Shown here in pieces: positions 11,473 through 22,455 of a stretch of 64,000 bases of DNA. The position numbers and the translations under genes were made by a program. The notes beneath the pieces were generated by a model that ran no database searches, was not told the DNA's origin, and was given only the letters and a program-made list of their open reading frames with translations. This stretch comes from Viola odorata. Lineage: Eukaryota; Streptophyta; Magnoliopsida; Malpighiales; Violaceae. The DNA is taken from NCBI GenBank assembly GCA_963691705.1, contig OY829545.1:34273475-34337474 (forward strand). The letters are read 5' to 3'. Position 1 is the first letter of the stretch; every line of letters begins with the position of its first letter.

Positions 11473-12133
11473 AGTTATGGACGTACACATTATGGCGTGC
11501 AGTCTGTACGCGAGACAACATACAACTTGAAGTTTCGGCCCAAACCTTGGCCCGATGATGGAGAACTCGACATGGGCTGCTGGAATGTATTTAAATATAT
11601 TTATATTTACTATAATTAGGTAATTAGTTAATTAGTTAATTGGTTAATTAGTTAATTGATTAATTAGTTAAGTGTTTTACTTTATTTAATATTCCTATTT
11701 TGGAATTAGGGTTTGTTTGTAACCTTATATAAGGAGCCGCTTGGCCTCCTTAGAAACTTGGTTGTTATTTGATAAATTGAGATATTCTCTTCAATCTCCG
11801 CCCCTTGTTCAAGTTGGTTGAACCTTGTTCTTCTTGAGTCCGCAATACTTGAGTCGTATACAAGTAAATCTTGGAATTGCATCCTACTTGTTATTTATCT
11901 TCTTGTTCGGACTTTGGTTGGCTGTTGCTTAGCGTTCAGCAGGTCTTAGTTGTGCAAGTTTATCATTCATAAGGACCCTCTCTTGTTCGGATTTTGGTTG
12001 GTTGTTGCTTAGCGTTCAGCAGGTCTTAATTGTGCAAGTGAGTTCTATCTATTCTATCTATTCCGCAGGAAATCCATCTTTGAACAAAGATCAAAATTGG
12101 TGCTACGCATCCTAAGGAGCCAGGATCGTATCA
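11205..12133 (+). repeat. 3' LTR of gag-only element
   Basis: 929 bp, differing from the 5' LTR at scattered single bases (for example near 11373-11393 and 11446-11460) and in the octamer array at about 11618-11675. The gag ORF runs about 270 bp into it. Confidence 0.9.
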
Positions 12134-13397
12134 CAAGGTCCAGATCAAACCCATAACATCGAAGAAAGCTCATCAAGGGCAGGACGACGATTCTGAACTC
12201 GAGGGCACGACACCAGTCCCTACCTTTACCCCGCGGACGACTTCTATCCAGGTTGTTTCTAACCTTTCTAATCATCATGATTGGTTGACCTTTAATGATA
12301 AGCCTTCGCTTGATAAATTGCATGCTATGAACTCTAGAGGCGTTAGCCCGTGTGCGCGCCTGGACTTAGAATTTTTAAGAAAGATGGGACTCGAATATCG
12401 AGTCCGAGAGCTAGTTGGAAACATCGGTTGGGAATCCCTGTTCTTTTTAGAACACCCAACCTATGTTGAGCTCTCACTTGAGATGTTCACTACTTTTTGG
12501 GTTGCTTCGGACCGTTTTAAGCCTAAGGGTAAATTTGGGCCGAATCTTTCTACCCCTGGTGTGATTAACTTTCATTTAGCGAACCAATGGTCCAAGCTTT
12601 CACTCAATAAGTTCAACTGCATGCTTAATTTTGTCACCCCTGATGGTTTAAAATCAAGTGCTTATAAGAATGCTTTAATTGTCATCCCTGCTGTGTTTGA
12701 TGCTGATGTTGCTTTCCGTGAATTAACTGAGAATCCTAGTGCTGAATTCAACCCTAAATCATCTAAAGCGCATGAAATTATGAATCCTGCCCTTAGAATC
12801 CTTCATCATTATCTTCCCCTCACCTTTGCTGCTAGATTTAACTCTTCAAGGTCGTTAACTTTGCAAGAGCTTTTTCTGTTATGGTGCATGAAAAATAAGC
12901 ATAGGGTGAATTTAGGATTTTGGATAGTTGCAGCAATCATTCATGTTCAAAACAGCTCTCGCGGCCCCATTTTAGGATCTCTCATTGCCTTGCTTGCTGT
13001 GAACTTGCACAACTTGGATTTGAACTCTACTGGCCTTAGTGAGCCACTTGCATTTAAAGATTTAGACCCCCGTACCCTTGATGGGATGGGACATTTATGT
13101 ATCTCATATGGTATTTTGAGATTTTCTATAGGAAGCACGCCCTCGGGAGAGAATGTTTTTGGAACAAACCATGGAGGTGATTTCAAATATCCTGACCTTT
13201 CGAGGCTCCGAGTCCCTGATGCCCCTCGTGCCCCAAAAGATAATTCTAATTGTGCCCCCGATTTTAATCCAGTAAGCGGTACATCTGATCCATCCTCCCA
13301 GCCGATTCTAAGGATCGAGCGTTTACTCCAGGCGGTCCGCACCGAACTTCAGGCCTTGACGGCTGAAGTGGTCAGGAGCAAGCTCCCACCATCATGA

Positions 13398-15075
13398 TTC
13401 CCCCAAACAATTCTATTTCCTGCCCTCAAGGAGGGCCAAAAATATTTTCACCTGCTCCTTATTTACTTTGTACTGAACTTATTTTCATTTTCGTTGAACT
13501 TTTGTGTGTGCCCTTCCCGTATTGAGGACAATGCGCTGCCTAAGTGTGGGGAGGTATTTATTTGTGTTTTATGTGTTTATCGTATGTGTGACTGCATGTT
13601 TAATCTTCCCGTTGTTTGCATGATTGTTTGTTTTTTTGTTTCGGATTTTAAATATCTGCCACTGCCCAGTTTTTTTTTATAAAATAAAACCTCTTTGAAT
13701 GGACACACTGTTGATCATTTGTGCACAAGTATGAACCACCAGCACCTTGTCTAAACCTACTCGTTCTCATTCTTGACTATTGAACCTTATATCCATATCT
13801 AGGCCTAGACACCAGTAATCACAAATAGCACTAGTGAGCACTTTTGAGCTTCCATGCCTATTTCTTTTCTTGAGTGATTAGGATGCTTTAGCTAGGCACT
13901 GGTTGAACTTGCATGATATCCCTAGGTATAGGCACCATTAGACTTGGGAAAGCATCGATTTGACGAAAAACTTCACATCAATGTCGTATTTGTTTCTTTT
14001 CTTTCTCTCTCCTCTCTTCTTTTTATCTCACTCCTTTTCCTGCCCCCACACCCCCTTCTTCCATATTTTTTCCTGACCATTCGAACTTTTTTTCCTTGAT
14101 CTTTTTCCTTGGCAGGTAAGGCAGTGATTGTTGAGGGCATCGTCGAGGGCTAGACATCCAAAGGACGTGCAGACAAGACCAAGTGTGGGGAAGTAGAGGA
14201 AGTTAAGACTTCAGTGCAGAAAGCAAAGATCTAGGGCAAGAAAAGTAAAATTCTTCAGCCCTAGTCCATTCTAAAAAGAATCGAGCCCTAGAAAAGTTCA
14301 AGTGTGGGGAATCCGAAGAACTCGACCATCGATGCTGGAAGCAGATCTAGGGCAAAAGCTAAAAGAAAATTTCAAAAGTTTTATGCCCCAGAAGATTCAA
14401 AGATGAAAAAGGTTGGGTCACAAACGAAAGAATACCTACTTCCAATGCAGTAATAAGAGAAGAACCTCCTGCCCTCGAAGATGAATTCCTCCGTCTAGCC
14501 CCTGAATTGTCATCGTGCCCTCGATGAAAGTTGCCTTGCCACTTCGCCTTTTTCCTAAGCCAAGGAATCCATCCAGGTTCTATCTAGTTGTTTCTTTTCT
14601 TTCTATCTTTTTCTTTTCTCTCTCCATTCCTCCTCACTTCTGTTTCGTTTCTACCTCTTTCCTCTTATTTTCTAGCTCACCCTTTCCTTTTCTTTCTTTT
14701 TGCTGATGCGTTGTTCTTTCAGATCGATGATTGCCCATGCATGTGTACTACAGTACTCGGATTGATATGCAAGTTTGATTTTGTGTTGTGCTTTGTGCAT
14801 TTAGTTTTGAGCGGAAAACACTTAGCCTTGCTTGGGAGAGTGAGTGTAAACACGCATCTGGTGAGGATCGCTGGTAGAGGGCCTGATGTGGGAAAGTTTA
14901 ATCTTTGGGGTCGTTACCCCTCTGATTTAATGCAGGTGTCTTCTAGGTGAGGATGAGTTGTGCGAAGTGCTCGGTGCCGATTTGTAATTGTGTGTTGATT
15001 AGTTGTGTTTGTCTGTTCTTGAGGCGATTTCCAGTTTTGTGAATGCTCGAGGACGAACATTGGGCAGTGTGGGGA
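13398..15075 (+). other. Athila 3' untranslated tract with repeated polypurine-like motifs
   Basis: No credible gene. AGTGTGGGGA or a close form occurs at about 13546, 14189, 14306 and 15066; the last lies directly before the LTR and would be the true polypurine tract. Phrases of the form TGCCCTCGA recur (about 14475, 14517, 15283, 16243). Pyrimidine-rich stretches lie at about 13995-14060 and 14590-14700. Confidence 0.55.
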
Positions 15076-16512
15076 TGTTTGATCCCATGCTTTTAGTATA
15101 GGTAAAATCCCTTTTTATTTCAGCCTTTTCGAGGGCATGATACTTCTGATTTTCCCTTTTTCCCATCTTTTTGCAGATTAGTGCTTTAAGGAAGAAAAGA
15201 ACGAAAGCGAGCGTTTTTGGAAGGATTTCTGGAACTTTGTAGCATCGAGGCCTAGAAGATCGATACGTCATCGTGCCCTCGACGCTAACCAGACCAGTGA
15301 GCAGTCTTATGCCCTTGACATATCTACATCAGATCAAAGATCAAAAGCCAGAGAAAAGAATCTTTAAAGATCCGTGCGGGATTCCAAGCATCCCTAAAAG
15401 ATGTCAAGCGCTTCCAGAAGATCCCAGAATATTCCCTGCCAAGGGCATGTCCTTCCTATGAGTTGTCACCCTCTCATGCACTGACACTCTCTCTCTTTAG
15501 CTGTATTTTGTCCCTTAGCTAGTTCTTAGGATATTTAAGCTTAGTTTTAGGGCTTTTGTAAGGACGGCTGGTCCTAGGACATACTCACACTTTTACCTAA
15601 ATTTTAGGGATTCTCTCTTCCTCTTTTTGAGCAACGCCGTCAGCTTGAGAAGAAAGGAACCATTGAATTCTTCACCGGTTTATTCTAATACATTTCTCTT
15701 TTATTTCCTTTAATCTTGTTTATGTTACTCTCCTTCCCTCCTTTCTGTTTATATTTTATTATGAGTAGCTAAATTCCCATCTTCTTAGTAAAGGGTGTTT
15801 CAAAGGTTGCAAGGTTAGGTTAAGAGGCCTAAACGTGCTTAATATACTCTCATTGTCATATTCGGTTATCTATCATTTTCTTGCCATGCTCATTTAGAAA
15901 TGTTAAGGGCTTGATCAACTGTTAGTATTTCTGCATGGGTATTGTCATCCTAACAGCGATAATGTCATTGCGAGGTTGTTAGGAGTAGTAGGCACCTAGT
16001 GGGGACATCGCAAGAGGTCTTTCGTCTAGAGGTAAATAGTCATCTTTCGTCTAGGGACTTTTATTAAGAAGGTAAGTAGGGGATTCGTAGTGAGAACTTG
16101 GTCCTTATAGCAGGTCTGTGCTTGAGTTTGGAATATTTCTGTGCCGATGATTTACCAACCCGTAATGCAACCCGAGAACACCTTTTGCTAAGATCTCTTC
16201 TCATTGAATTGGTATCTCTTTTATAGCTTTTCTTGCTATCTTGCCCTCGAACTATTTCTAGTTATCTTGCCCTCAATTGTTATTTACTTGCATGCCTTGG
16301 ATAATTATTTTAACCATTTATCTTGTTAGCTCCCAAGTCTGCGTTGATTAATTATATTAATAAACATAACCCACCACCCCCCTAGTGTTACTTTTATATT
16401 TGGTTGCATTACCTTCTGTCATACACTTGAAACTGAGTTATTATTCCTTCAATCTCTATGGTTCGACCCTGTTTTGTCCTTTACACATTGTAAACTGCGC
16501 AAATAGGCATCA
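15076..16512 (+). repeat. 3' LTR of the Athila element (about 1437 bp)
   Basis: Begins TGTTTGATCCCATGC right after GTGTGGGGA and ends AATAGGCATCA, where Tekay RT sequence starts abruptly. TG...CA ended. A promoter-like TATTTAAGC lies at about 15531. The partner LTR and the matching site duplication lie left of the window, so the exact ends rest on this junction. Confidence 0.7.
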
Positions 16513-16539
16513 GGAAAATAGTATATTTGAGTGACGATC

Positions 16540-18969
16540 ATTTGGTCTTACTAATGCACCGGCAACTTTCATGGATTTGATGAATTAAACATTCAACCCT
16601 TTCCTTGATCAGTTTGTTATTGTCTTTATTGACGATATTCTTGTATATTCTAAAAGTAAGGAAGAGCATGAGCAACATTTGAGATTGGTTCTCCAAATCC
16701 TGAGAGAGCACAAACTTTATGCAAAATTTTCTAATTGTAAATTTTGGTTGGATTCTGTATCTTTTCTCGGTAATGTTGTCTCTAAAGATGGTGTGCAGGT
16801 TGACCCTCAAAAGATAAAGGCAGTTAAACAATGGCCTAGACCTACTTCAATGTCAGAGATCTGTAGTTTCTTGGGTTCGCTGGGTATTATCAGCGATTTG
16901 TTGAAGGTTTTTTTCTGGAATTGCTTCTTCACTGAAGCGGCTGACGCGGAAAAATGTGAAATATCAATCGTCAGAAACTTGTGAGGTGAGCTTTTTGGAG
17001 CTCAAGCATCGGTTGAAGACTGCACCGGTGTTAACATTGTCATCTAGACCTGAGGGATTTGTTGTGTATTGTGATGCTTCAAGAATTGGATTGGGATGTG
17101 TTCTCATGCAACGGGGGAAAGTTATTGCTTATGCCTCTCACCAACTAAAGAAGCATGAACAAAATTATCCTACACATGATTTGGAGATGGCAGCTATTGT
17201 ATTCGCTCTTAAAATCTGGAGGCACTACTTATATAGTGATACTTTTGAAATATTTACATACCACAAAAGCCTCAAATATATTTTTCAGCAACGGGATCTC
17301 AACCTTAGGCAAAGAAGGTGGATGGAGTTTCTCAAAGACTATGATTGTAGTATACAGTATCATCCGGGAAAAGCAAATATTGTTGCTGATATTTTAAGCC
17401 GGAAGTCATTTGGGAGTTTGGCCCACAGAGCCGAGGTAAGAAGACCTATGATTAAAGCGTTACATGAGGTTTTAGATGACGGAGTTCAGCTTTCAATTCC
17501 TGATTCGGGTGTATTACTAGCTCATTTTTATGTCCGGCCTATGCTAATTGATAAGATTAAAGTTGCACAAGAGAAAGACTCGCAATTATGCCACATCTGA
17601 GAAGAGATTAATCTTGGAACGTCTACAAATTTTGTGATTTCAAGTGATAGAAGTTTGAAGTATGGTTCTAGAATTTGTGTTCCTAAGGTGGATGATTTAC
17701 AAAGGGAAGTTATGGAACAAGCACATAAGACGATGTATACAATGCATCCTGGCTCTACCAAGATGTACAAAGACTTGAAGAGTCGCTATTGGTGTAATAA
17801 CATGAAGAAAGACATAACTGACTTTGTTTCTAAATGTCTTTTTTGTCAACAAGTGAAAGGTGAACATCAAAAGCCTCCTAGGTTGCTTCAACCACTGTTA
17901 ATTCCATAATGAAAGTGGGAGCGAATTACCATGGATTTTATTGTTGGGTTGTACTTGAAGGGTATGATTCCATATGGGTTATAGTTGATCAACTTACAAA
18001 ATCTGCTCATAAAGAACATACAGTTTTGCAAAACTTACTCAACTATATGTTAATGAGATAGTTTGACTCCATGGTGTGCCAATTTCTATTGTTTCTGATC
18101 GTGGTCCATAGTTTACTTCTCATTTTTGGAAGGAATTTCAGAAGTCTATGGGTACTAATCTTGGTCTCAGCACTCCCTTCCATCCTCAAACTGATGGCCA
18201 ATCGGAGAGAACTATTCAGACACTTGAAGACATGTTACGGGCTTGTGTTATTGACTTTGGAGGCAGCTGGAATAAGTATCTTTCTGTAGTTGAATTTGCT
18301 TATAATAATAGTTATCATTCTAGTATTCAAATGGCTCCGTATGAGGCATTATATGGTCGTAGATATAGCACACCTGTTTGCTGGGATGAAGTTGGTATAA
18401 GGAAATTATTGGGTCTAGAAATTGTTAAGTTAACTACTGAAAAAGTCAAGTTGATTCGTGATAAACTATAAGCTGCACAGAGCAGACAAAAAGGTTATGC
18501 TGATAACAGTAGAAGAAATCTAGAATTTTCAGTTGGAGATCATGTATTCTTAAAAGTTTCTCCTACAAAGGGTGTTCTTCAGTTTGGTAAGAAGGGGAAG
18601 TTGAATCCGCGATTCATTGAGTCGTTTGAAATTCTTGAAAGGATTGGAGTTGTGGCATATAAATTGGCACTCCTACCAAGCTTATCGAATGTGCATCCTG
18701 TAATTCATGTATCTATGCTTCAAAAATATCTTTACGATCCATCCCATGTAATGGAACCTCAACTGGTTGAGTTTAAGGAAAATTTATCTTATGAGATTAA
18801 GCCTATACGGATTGTAGATCATCAAGTCAAGAAGCTTCGTTCTAAAGAAATTGCCACTATAAAAGTTGTATGGAAGAATCATTCAAATGAAGAAATTACT
18901 TGGGAATCCGAAAATGAGATGCGAGAGAAGTACCCCTACCTATTCCAACACCACGATGCGTATAACTAA
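16540..18969 (+). pseudogene. Tekay pol: RT, RNase H, integrase, chromodomain
   Basis: RT: FIDDILVYSKSKEEHEQHL and FSNCKFWLDSVSFLGNVVS. RNase [34 protein letters not shown] and [11 protein letters not shown] (TDHKSL usual). Integrase: EVMEQAHKTMYTMHPGSTKM, YWCNNMKKDITDFVSKCLFC and FHPQTDGQSERTIQTLEDML. The chromodomain-like tail (about 18800-18950) reads IATIKVVWKNHSNEEITWES. Breaks: TAA at about 16587, frameshift at about 16895, TGA at 17598, TAA at 17908, shifted frames 17909-18148, TAA at 18469. Clearly inactive; chromodomain integrases target heterochromatin. Confidence 0.8.
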
Positions 18970-20848
18970 AATTCGGAAGCTAGCAGCAGAATTGAGATTT
19001 GTACTAGGAAGGACTTTGGAATCAAAAATTGGTATTGTTTTCTTCTCTTATGTTCCTATTCGACTTCTTTTTAGTTTTAATTATAGATTTGGTTCATTTA
19101 AAATATGCATATGTAGGAATTTAGTTGGGTCACAATTGGTTGAGAGCAATGGATCTTTTGTAGGCATAAACTAAAATTAGGAATTAAGTGGTAAACTTAG
19201 GTGTTGTGATGTAGGAAATCATTGCTGGAAATTCTGGAAAAATAATTGCAGAAAATTATTTACAGTTTAATCCCTAGAGATATGGAGATGGTAAAGTTTA
19301 GTCCTAAAAGTTTTAGCCATTGCAAATCAATCCCTACAGCCGGATCAGTTATGGAAGAGTTGTTTCTAGTTTTAAATGTGATATATATGGGATAATTATT
19401 GGTGTACTGGAGGTTTGCTGTAACTATTTTATTTGTCACGCAAATTTTCTTTTGTTTGTTATATTATTTATTGAATTAAATTTCTTGTTTCGCATTGCAT
19501 ACATAATTATTTCGGACGACATGCCACTTGACCATGCATTCACTTCCCTACGTGAGTGCTAAGAAAGAGTATAGAAAATTGTGATGATTTATGGCTATGA
19601 TTGGTTATAAGGAAGATTGTAAGAAAGGATGCTAATTAAATGAGTTTTAATTAGTTTGTTGTAAGAAAAGAGGAGCTGAAATTGTAAAGAAACAGAGAAA
19701 GAGGAGATGAGGGTCTTTTAATTAATTGTACAGGTCTAAAATTTATTTAATTATTGTGTAAATAACCGATATGGTATTTAATTGGTGTTAGGTGTGAAGC
19801 CAACAGATCCTACCGTGGAGTGAGCGGGGCATGTGAAGTGATTTTCTTGTGTATATACAACTGTGAGTAAATAATGCAAAGAATAAACTGCATGATAATA
19901 TTGCTTGTTGGTTGTACGTATGAATTATGTTATGATTGTATGTACTATATTATTGTTGTGAATATGCATGGTGGTAGTAGTTGGTGATGAAAGATGGTAT
20001 ATTGTATTGGTTATGACCCTAACTAACAGAGGTAGTGTTAGTACATGTGCAGATGGTCTGTTATACCTTAGCTAGCCGGAGGTTATGACGGTAGCACGAA
20101 GTGGCTTGGCCAGTACTTCGGTCTGTTGAGAAATGTTGAGAATTGTTGAGAATTTTATGTATTAGTCGACAGGGACAGTGATGTTGGCACGTGATGGGAT
20201 CACGGTCTGAGTTAATATCCTAGCCTGTAGGGATTATGGTGCTAGCACGTGAAATATCACGGTCTGAACATGAGTTATTTGTGCTTGATAGTTTAACTGT
20301 ATTATGATGAGTATACGAATTTTAATATCTGGATATTGGTATAGTTATATTATAATATATGTAGTGAATACAATGAATATGAATGATTGGTTGTACATGC
20401 TTATTTATATCTTGTATTATTTATTCATTGAGTTGTGGTAACTCATCCTCTCGTATTAATCATTTTTCAGCTGGTAGTAGACGGTAGTGAGTTTTGGTTG
20501 GTAGATCTAGGGGAGTACTCTTCAAGGTTAATCGGTATGCCTAGCATTCTCCTCCGCTAAGGCCTAGTCGATTAATAACATTGTATATGTTTATTTTGGA
20601 GTTATAAATGACAAACTCCCTAATAGGTCTATTACTTATTGTAGTAAATGTAGAAGTGATTGTGTGTTGCTGTAAATATTACTTGGTAATCAATATAAAT
20701 AAGATCTTGAGTTTTTTTTTATGAATCAATTGTAAATTTTGGAAGAAATCTTAATAAGGAGTTAAGTAAGGCTTGTGAGAGTTCGAGATGAATACTAGAA
20801 TTCATTCAAACTCTTGGCCAATCACACACTCTAGTTTGGGGTGTGACA
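18970..20848 (+). repeat. Tekay 3' non-coding region and 3' LTR (left edge unresolved)
   Basis: AT-rich, no genes. A stretch at about 19190-19350 (TAGGTGTTGTGATGTAGG, then TTTAGTCC-type phrases) recurs in diverged form at about 29215-29380, beyond the next element. The right end GTGTGACA at 20848 lies 16 bp before the next element's duplication. Confidence 0.5.
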
Positions 20849-20869
20849 AACTCTCTCTTATGAGGTAAG

Positions 20870-21677
20870 TGATAAGGCCCAAGCTCGGTTTGGAAGGAGT
20901 TTGGCCGAAGGAAACCTTGATGGAGCAGAATCTAGCCTCTTTGGGAGGTTGGCGTGTAGATGACGGATAGTTCTTCGGTTTTAAGATGGATGAACGGATA
21001 ATTTGAAGGGGAGATGGTTTAGATTGCAGCGGACATAAATGGAGGAAAAGGAATATGTATTGATGATAACAAAAGGAACTAATGTTCTTGACAAACCCCC
21101 TCACCTCTTGGATGAGTAACCTTGCCGAAAAGAACAAAGGATCTCTAAACAAATACAACCCTTTCACCTCTTGGATGAACAACCTGATTTGTCTAGATAG
21201 ATAGGTGCTGGTTTGAAGAACCCTAAGGTTTTAAGAACCCTAAATGCTGAATGATAAAAGTTGGTCCTTGAAGAAGATAACACAAAAACAAAGACCAGTG
21301 TAGAAATGAGCCATTCTACACTTTAAATACTTAAGTTATTTACAAGGGGAAAATACCCCATTACCCTTGGACAAAGGGGCTTGCTGCCGGCCTTGGAAAA
21401 CCTTGAAGATGGGCTTGATGGGCCTTGCCTTGACGTTCACCATGGCTAAGACTTAGCCGAACGCATTCATGGTTTGCTAGGGTTGGGCGCGCGCGCGCAT
21501 GGCTTCGGAGGGTTAGGCGCGCTGTCCCTCATGGTATGTCCGAGAAAAGCATGAACGCATGTAGTCCATCTCTCCCTTGCTGCCAAGTCACGCTCTTCGG
21601 TTCTAAGGCTCTTCAAGAGGGTGGCTGCTAAGGCTTTGCTCCGAGTGAAGTATCCGTGAGCATTGGTGCTCATATCA
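20870..21677 (-). repeat. 3' LTR of the CRM-like element
   Basis: 808 bp, with the shorter GC run (about 21488-21499). It encodes the C-terminal end of the pol reading frame (about 21467-21677, minus strand). Inner neighbour is the polypurine tract. Confidence 0.92.
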
Positions 21678-22455
21678 TCCCCTCCCCATTTGAAGGGATT
21701 CGACCTCGAATCCATGGGCCGCTCCTCTTCAACGCCCTCGGTATCACCTTCAAAGTAAGGAGATAAGTCATTAATGTTAAAACTTGAGCTAACAGACCCA
21801 AAGGAAGGAGGTAAATCTAAACGATAAGCATTATCGCTGAATTTCTCCACTATTAGAAAGGGGCCGTCTCCCCGTTGGCTAAGTTTCCCTTTCCGTTGAG
21901 TTGGGAAACGGTCTTTCCTCAAATGCAGCCACACCCATTCGCCAACCTCAAATGACTTGATGTGGCGCCCCGAGTTGCGTTTGGCCATAAGCTTGGCGTT
22001 CAATGCCTCTATTCGCTCCTTTGCTTTCCCATGCAATTGCTGCACTACGGCTGCTTTTTCCTCTCCATCTGTGCTTATCAAATCAGTCAAGGGAAGAGGG
22101 AGCAAGTCTATGGGGGTGAGTGGGTTAAACCCATAGACAAGCTCAAAAGGAGAGAAGCGAGTGGAAGAATGCATGGCACGATTGTATGCAAATTCAATAA
22201 AAGGGATGCAATCGTCCCATGACTTAGAGTATTGCTGAATCATCACACGTAGCATTGTGCCTAACGTCCTATTAACAACTTCAGTTTGGCCATCCGTTTG
22301 GGGATGACAAGATGTAGAAAACAGCAACTTCGTGCCCAATTTACCCCACAATACACGCCAAAAGTGACTAAGGAATTTGCTATCCCTATCACTAACAATT
22401 GTGCGAGGCATACCATGTAATAGAAACAATCTCACGAAAGAAAAGTGTGGCAATA
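21467..22455 (-). pseudogene. Integrase C-terminal half of the CRM-like element, reading into the 3' LTR
   Basis: After the frameshift the core resumes with [16 protein letters not shown] (second Asp), CHPQTDGQTEVVNRTLGTML (catalytic Glu) and EFAYNRAMHSSTRFSPFELV. A GPY/F-like module follows (RGDGPFLIVEKFSDNAYRLD), then FNINDLSPYFEGD and DSRSNPFKWGGDD. The last 70 or so residues lie in LTR sequence (MSTNAHGYFTRSKALAATLL onward). In the other LTR the same stretch has a different frame end because of the GC run. Confidence 0.88.

Larger units (their letters stand above)
8656..12133 (+). mobile_element. Gag-only LTR retrotransposon (TR-GAG-like), 3478 bp
   Basis: Two nearly identical 929-bp LTRs (8656-9584 and 11205-12133), each with perfect 12-bp inverted ends TGATACGATCCT / AGGATCGTATCA. 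The CAAGG duplication lies at 8651-8655 and 12134-12138. The primer binding site TTGGTAGCGGAGC follows the first LTR at 9586. A polypurine tract GAAGGGGAAGGGAA precedes the second. The only ORF is a partial gag (10447-11472). No protease, RT or integrase, so it depends on another element. High LTR identity and complete ends indicate a recent insertion. Confidence 0.93.
7965..13397 (+). pseudogene. Athila env-position ORF ('putative plant transposon protein' type), interrupted
   Basis: Two pieces, 7965-8655 and 12139-13397, join in frame when the 8656-12133 element and one CAAGG are removed, giving 649 codons. The ATG at 7965 (MTNKQVVCKSK) is preferred because upstream sequence is low in information. 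N-terminal third: Ser/Pro-rich, then a Lys/Glu-rich coiled-coil-like tract (about 8430-8560). C-terminal part: globular, with LDLEFLRKMGLEYRVREL, PTYVELSLEMFTTFWV and LTLQELFLLWCMKNKHRVN, matching the Athila ORF1 family. A single TGA at 8205 sits where CGA would give Arg. Function of the family is unproven; no transmembrane segment is evident. Confidence 0.75.
1..16512 (+). mobile_element. Athila-type Ty3/gypsy retrotransposon, 5' truncated by the window, split by two insertions
   Basis: In order on the plus strand: gag end with a zinc-knuckle-like CQICNFVDHTTDAC, aspartic protease, reverse transcriptase (FMDD box), RNase H, integrase (HHCC and DDE core), an env-position ORF of the Athila ORF1 / 'putative plant transposon protein' type, a long untranslated tract, a purine tract and a 3' LTR. 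This order, with an extra ORF after pol, is that of Athila elements. Every coding part is broken by stops or frameshifts. Two younger LTR elements sit inside it at 2207-4903 and 8656-12133; removing each with one copy of its 5-bp duplication restores a continuous reading. Removing both leaves about 10.3 kb plus the missing 5' end. Confidence 0.85.
16513..20848 (+). mobile_element. Tekay/Del-type chromovirus, 3' half, apparently cut by the Athila insertion
   Basis: From 16513 the sequence reads as the middle of a Ty3/gypsy RT (FGLTNAPATFMDLMN), then RNase H, integrase and a C-terminal chromodomain. A non-coding 3' part ends in TTTGGGGTGTGACA at 20848, typical of an LTR end in this lineage. No 5' half is present; it should lie beyond the Athila 5' LTR, left of the window. 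The left LTR edge between 18970 and 19200 could not be found. Confidence 0.7.
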
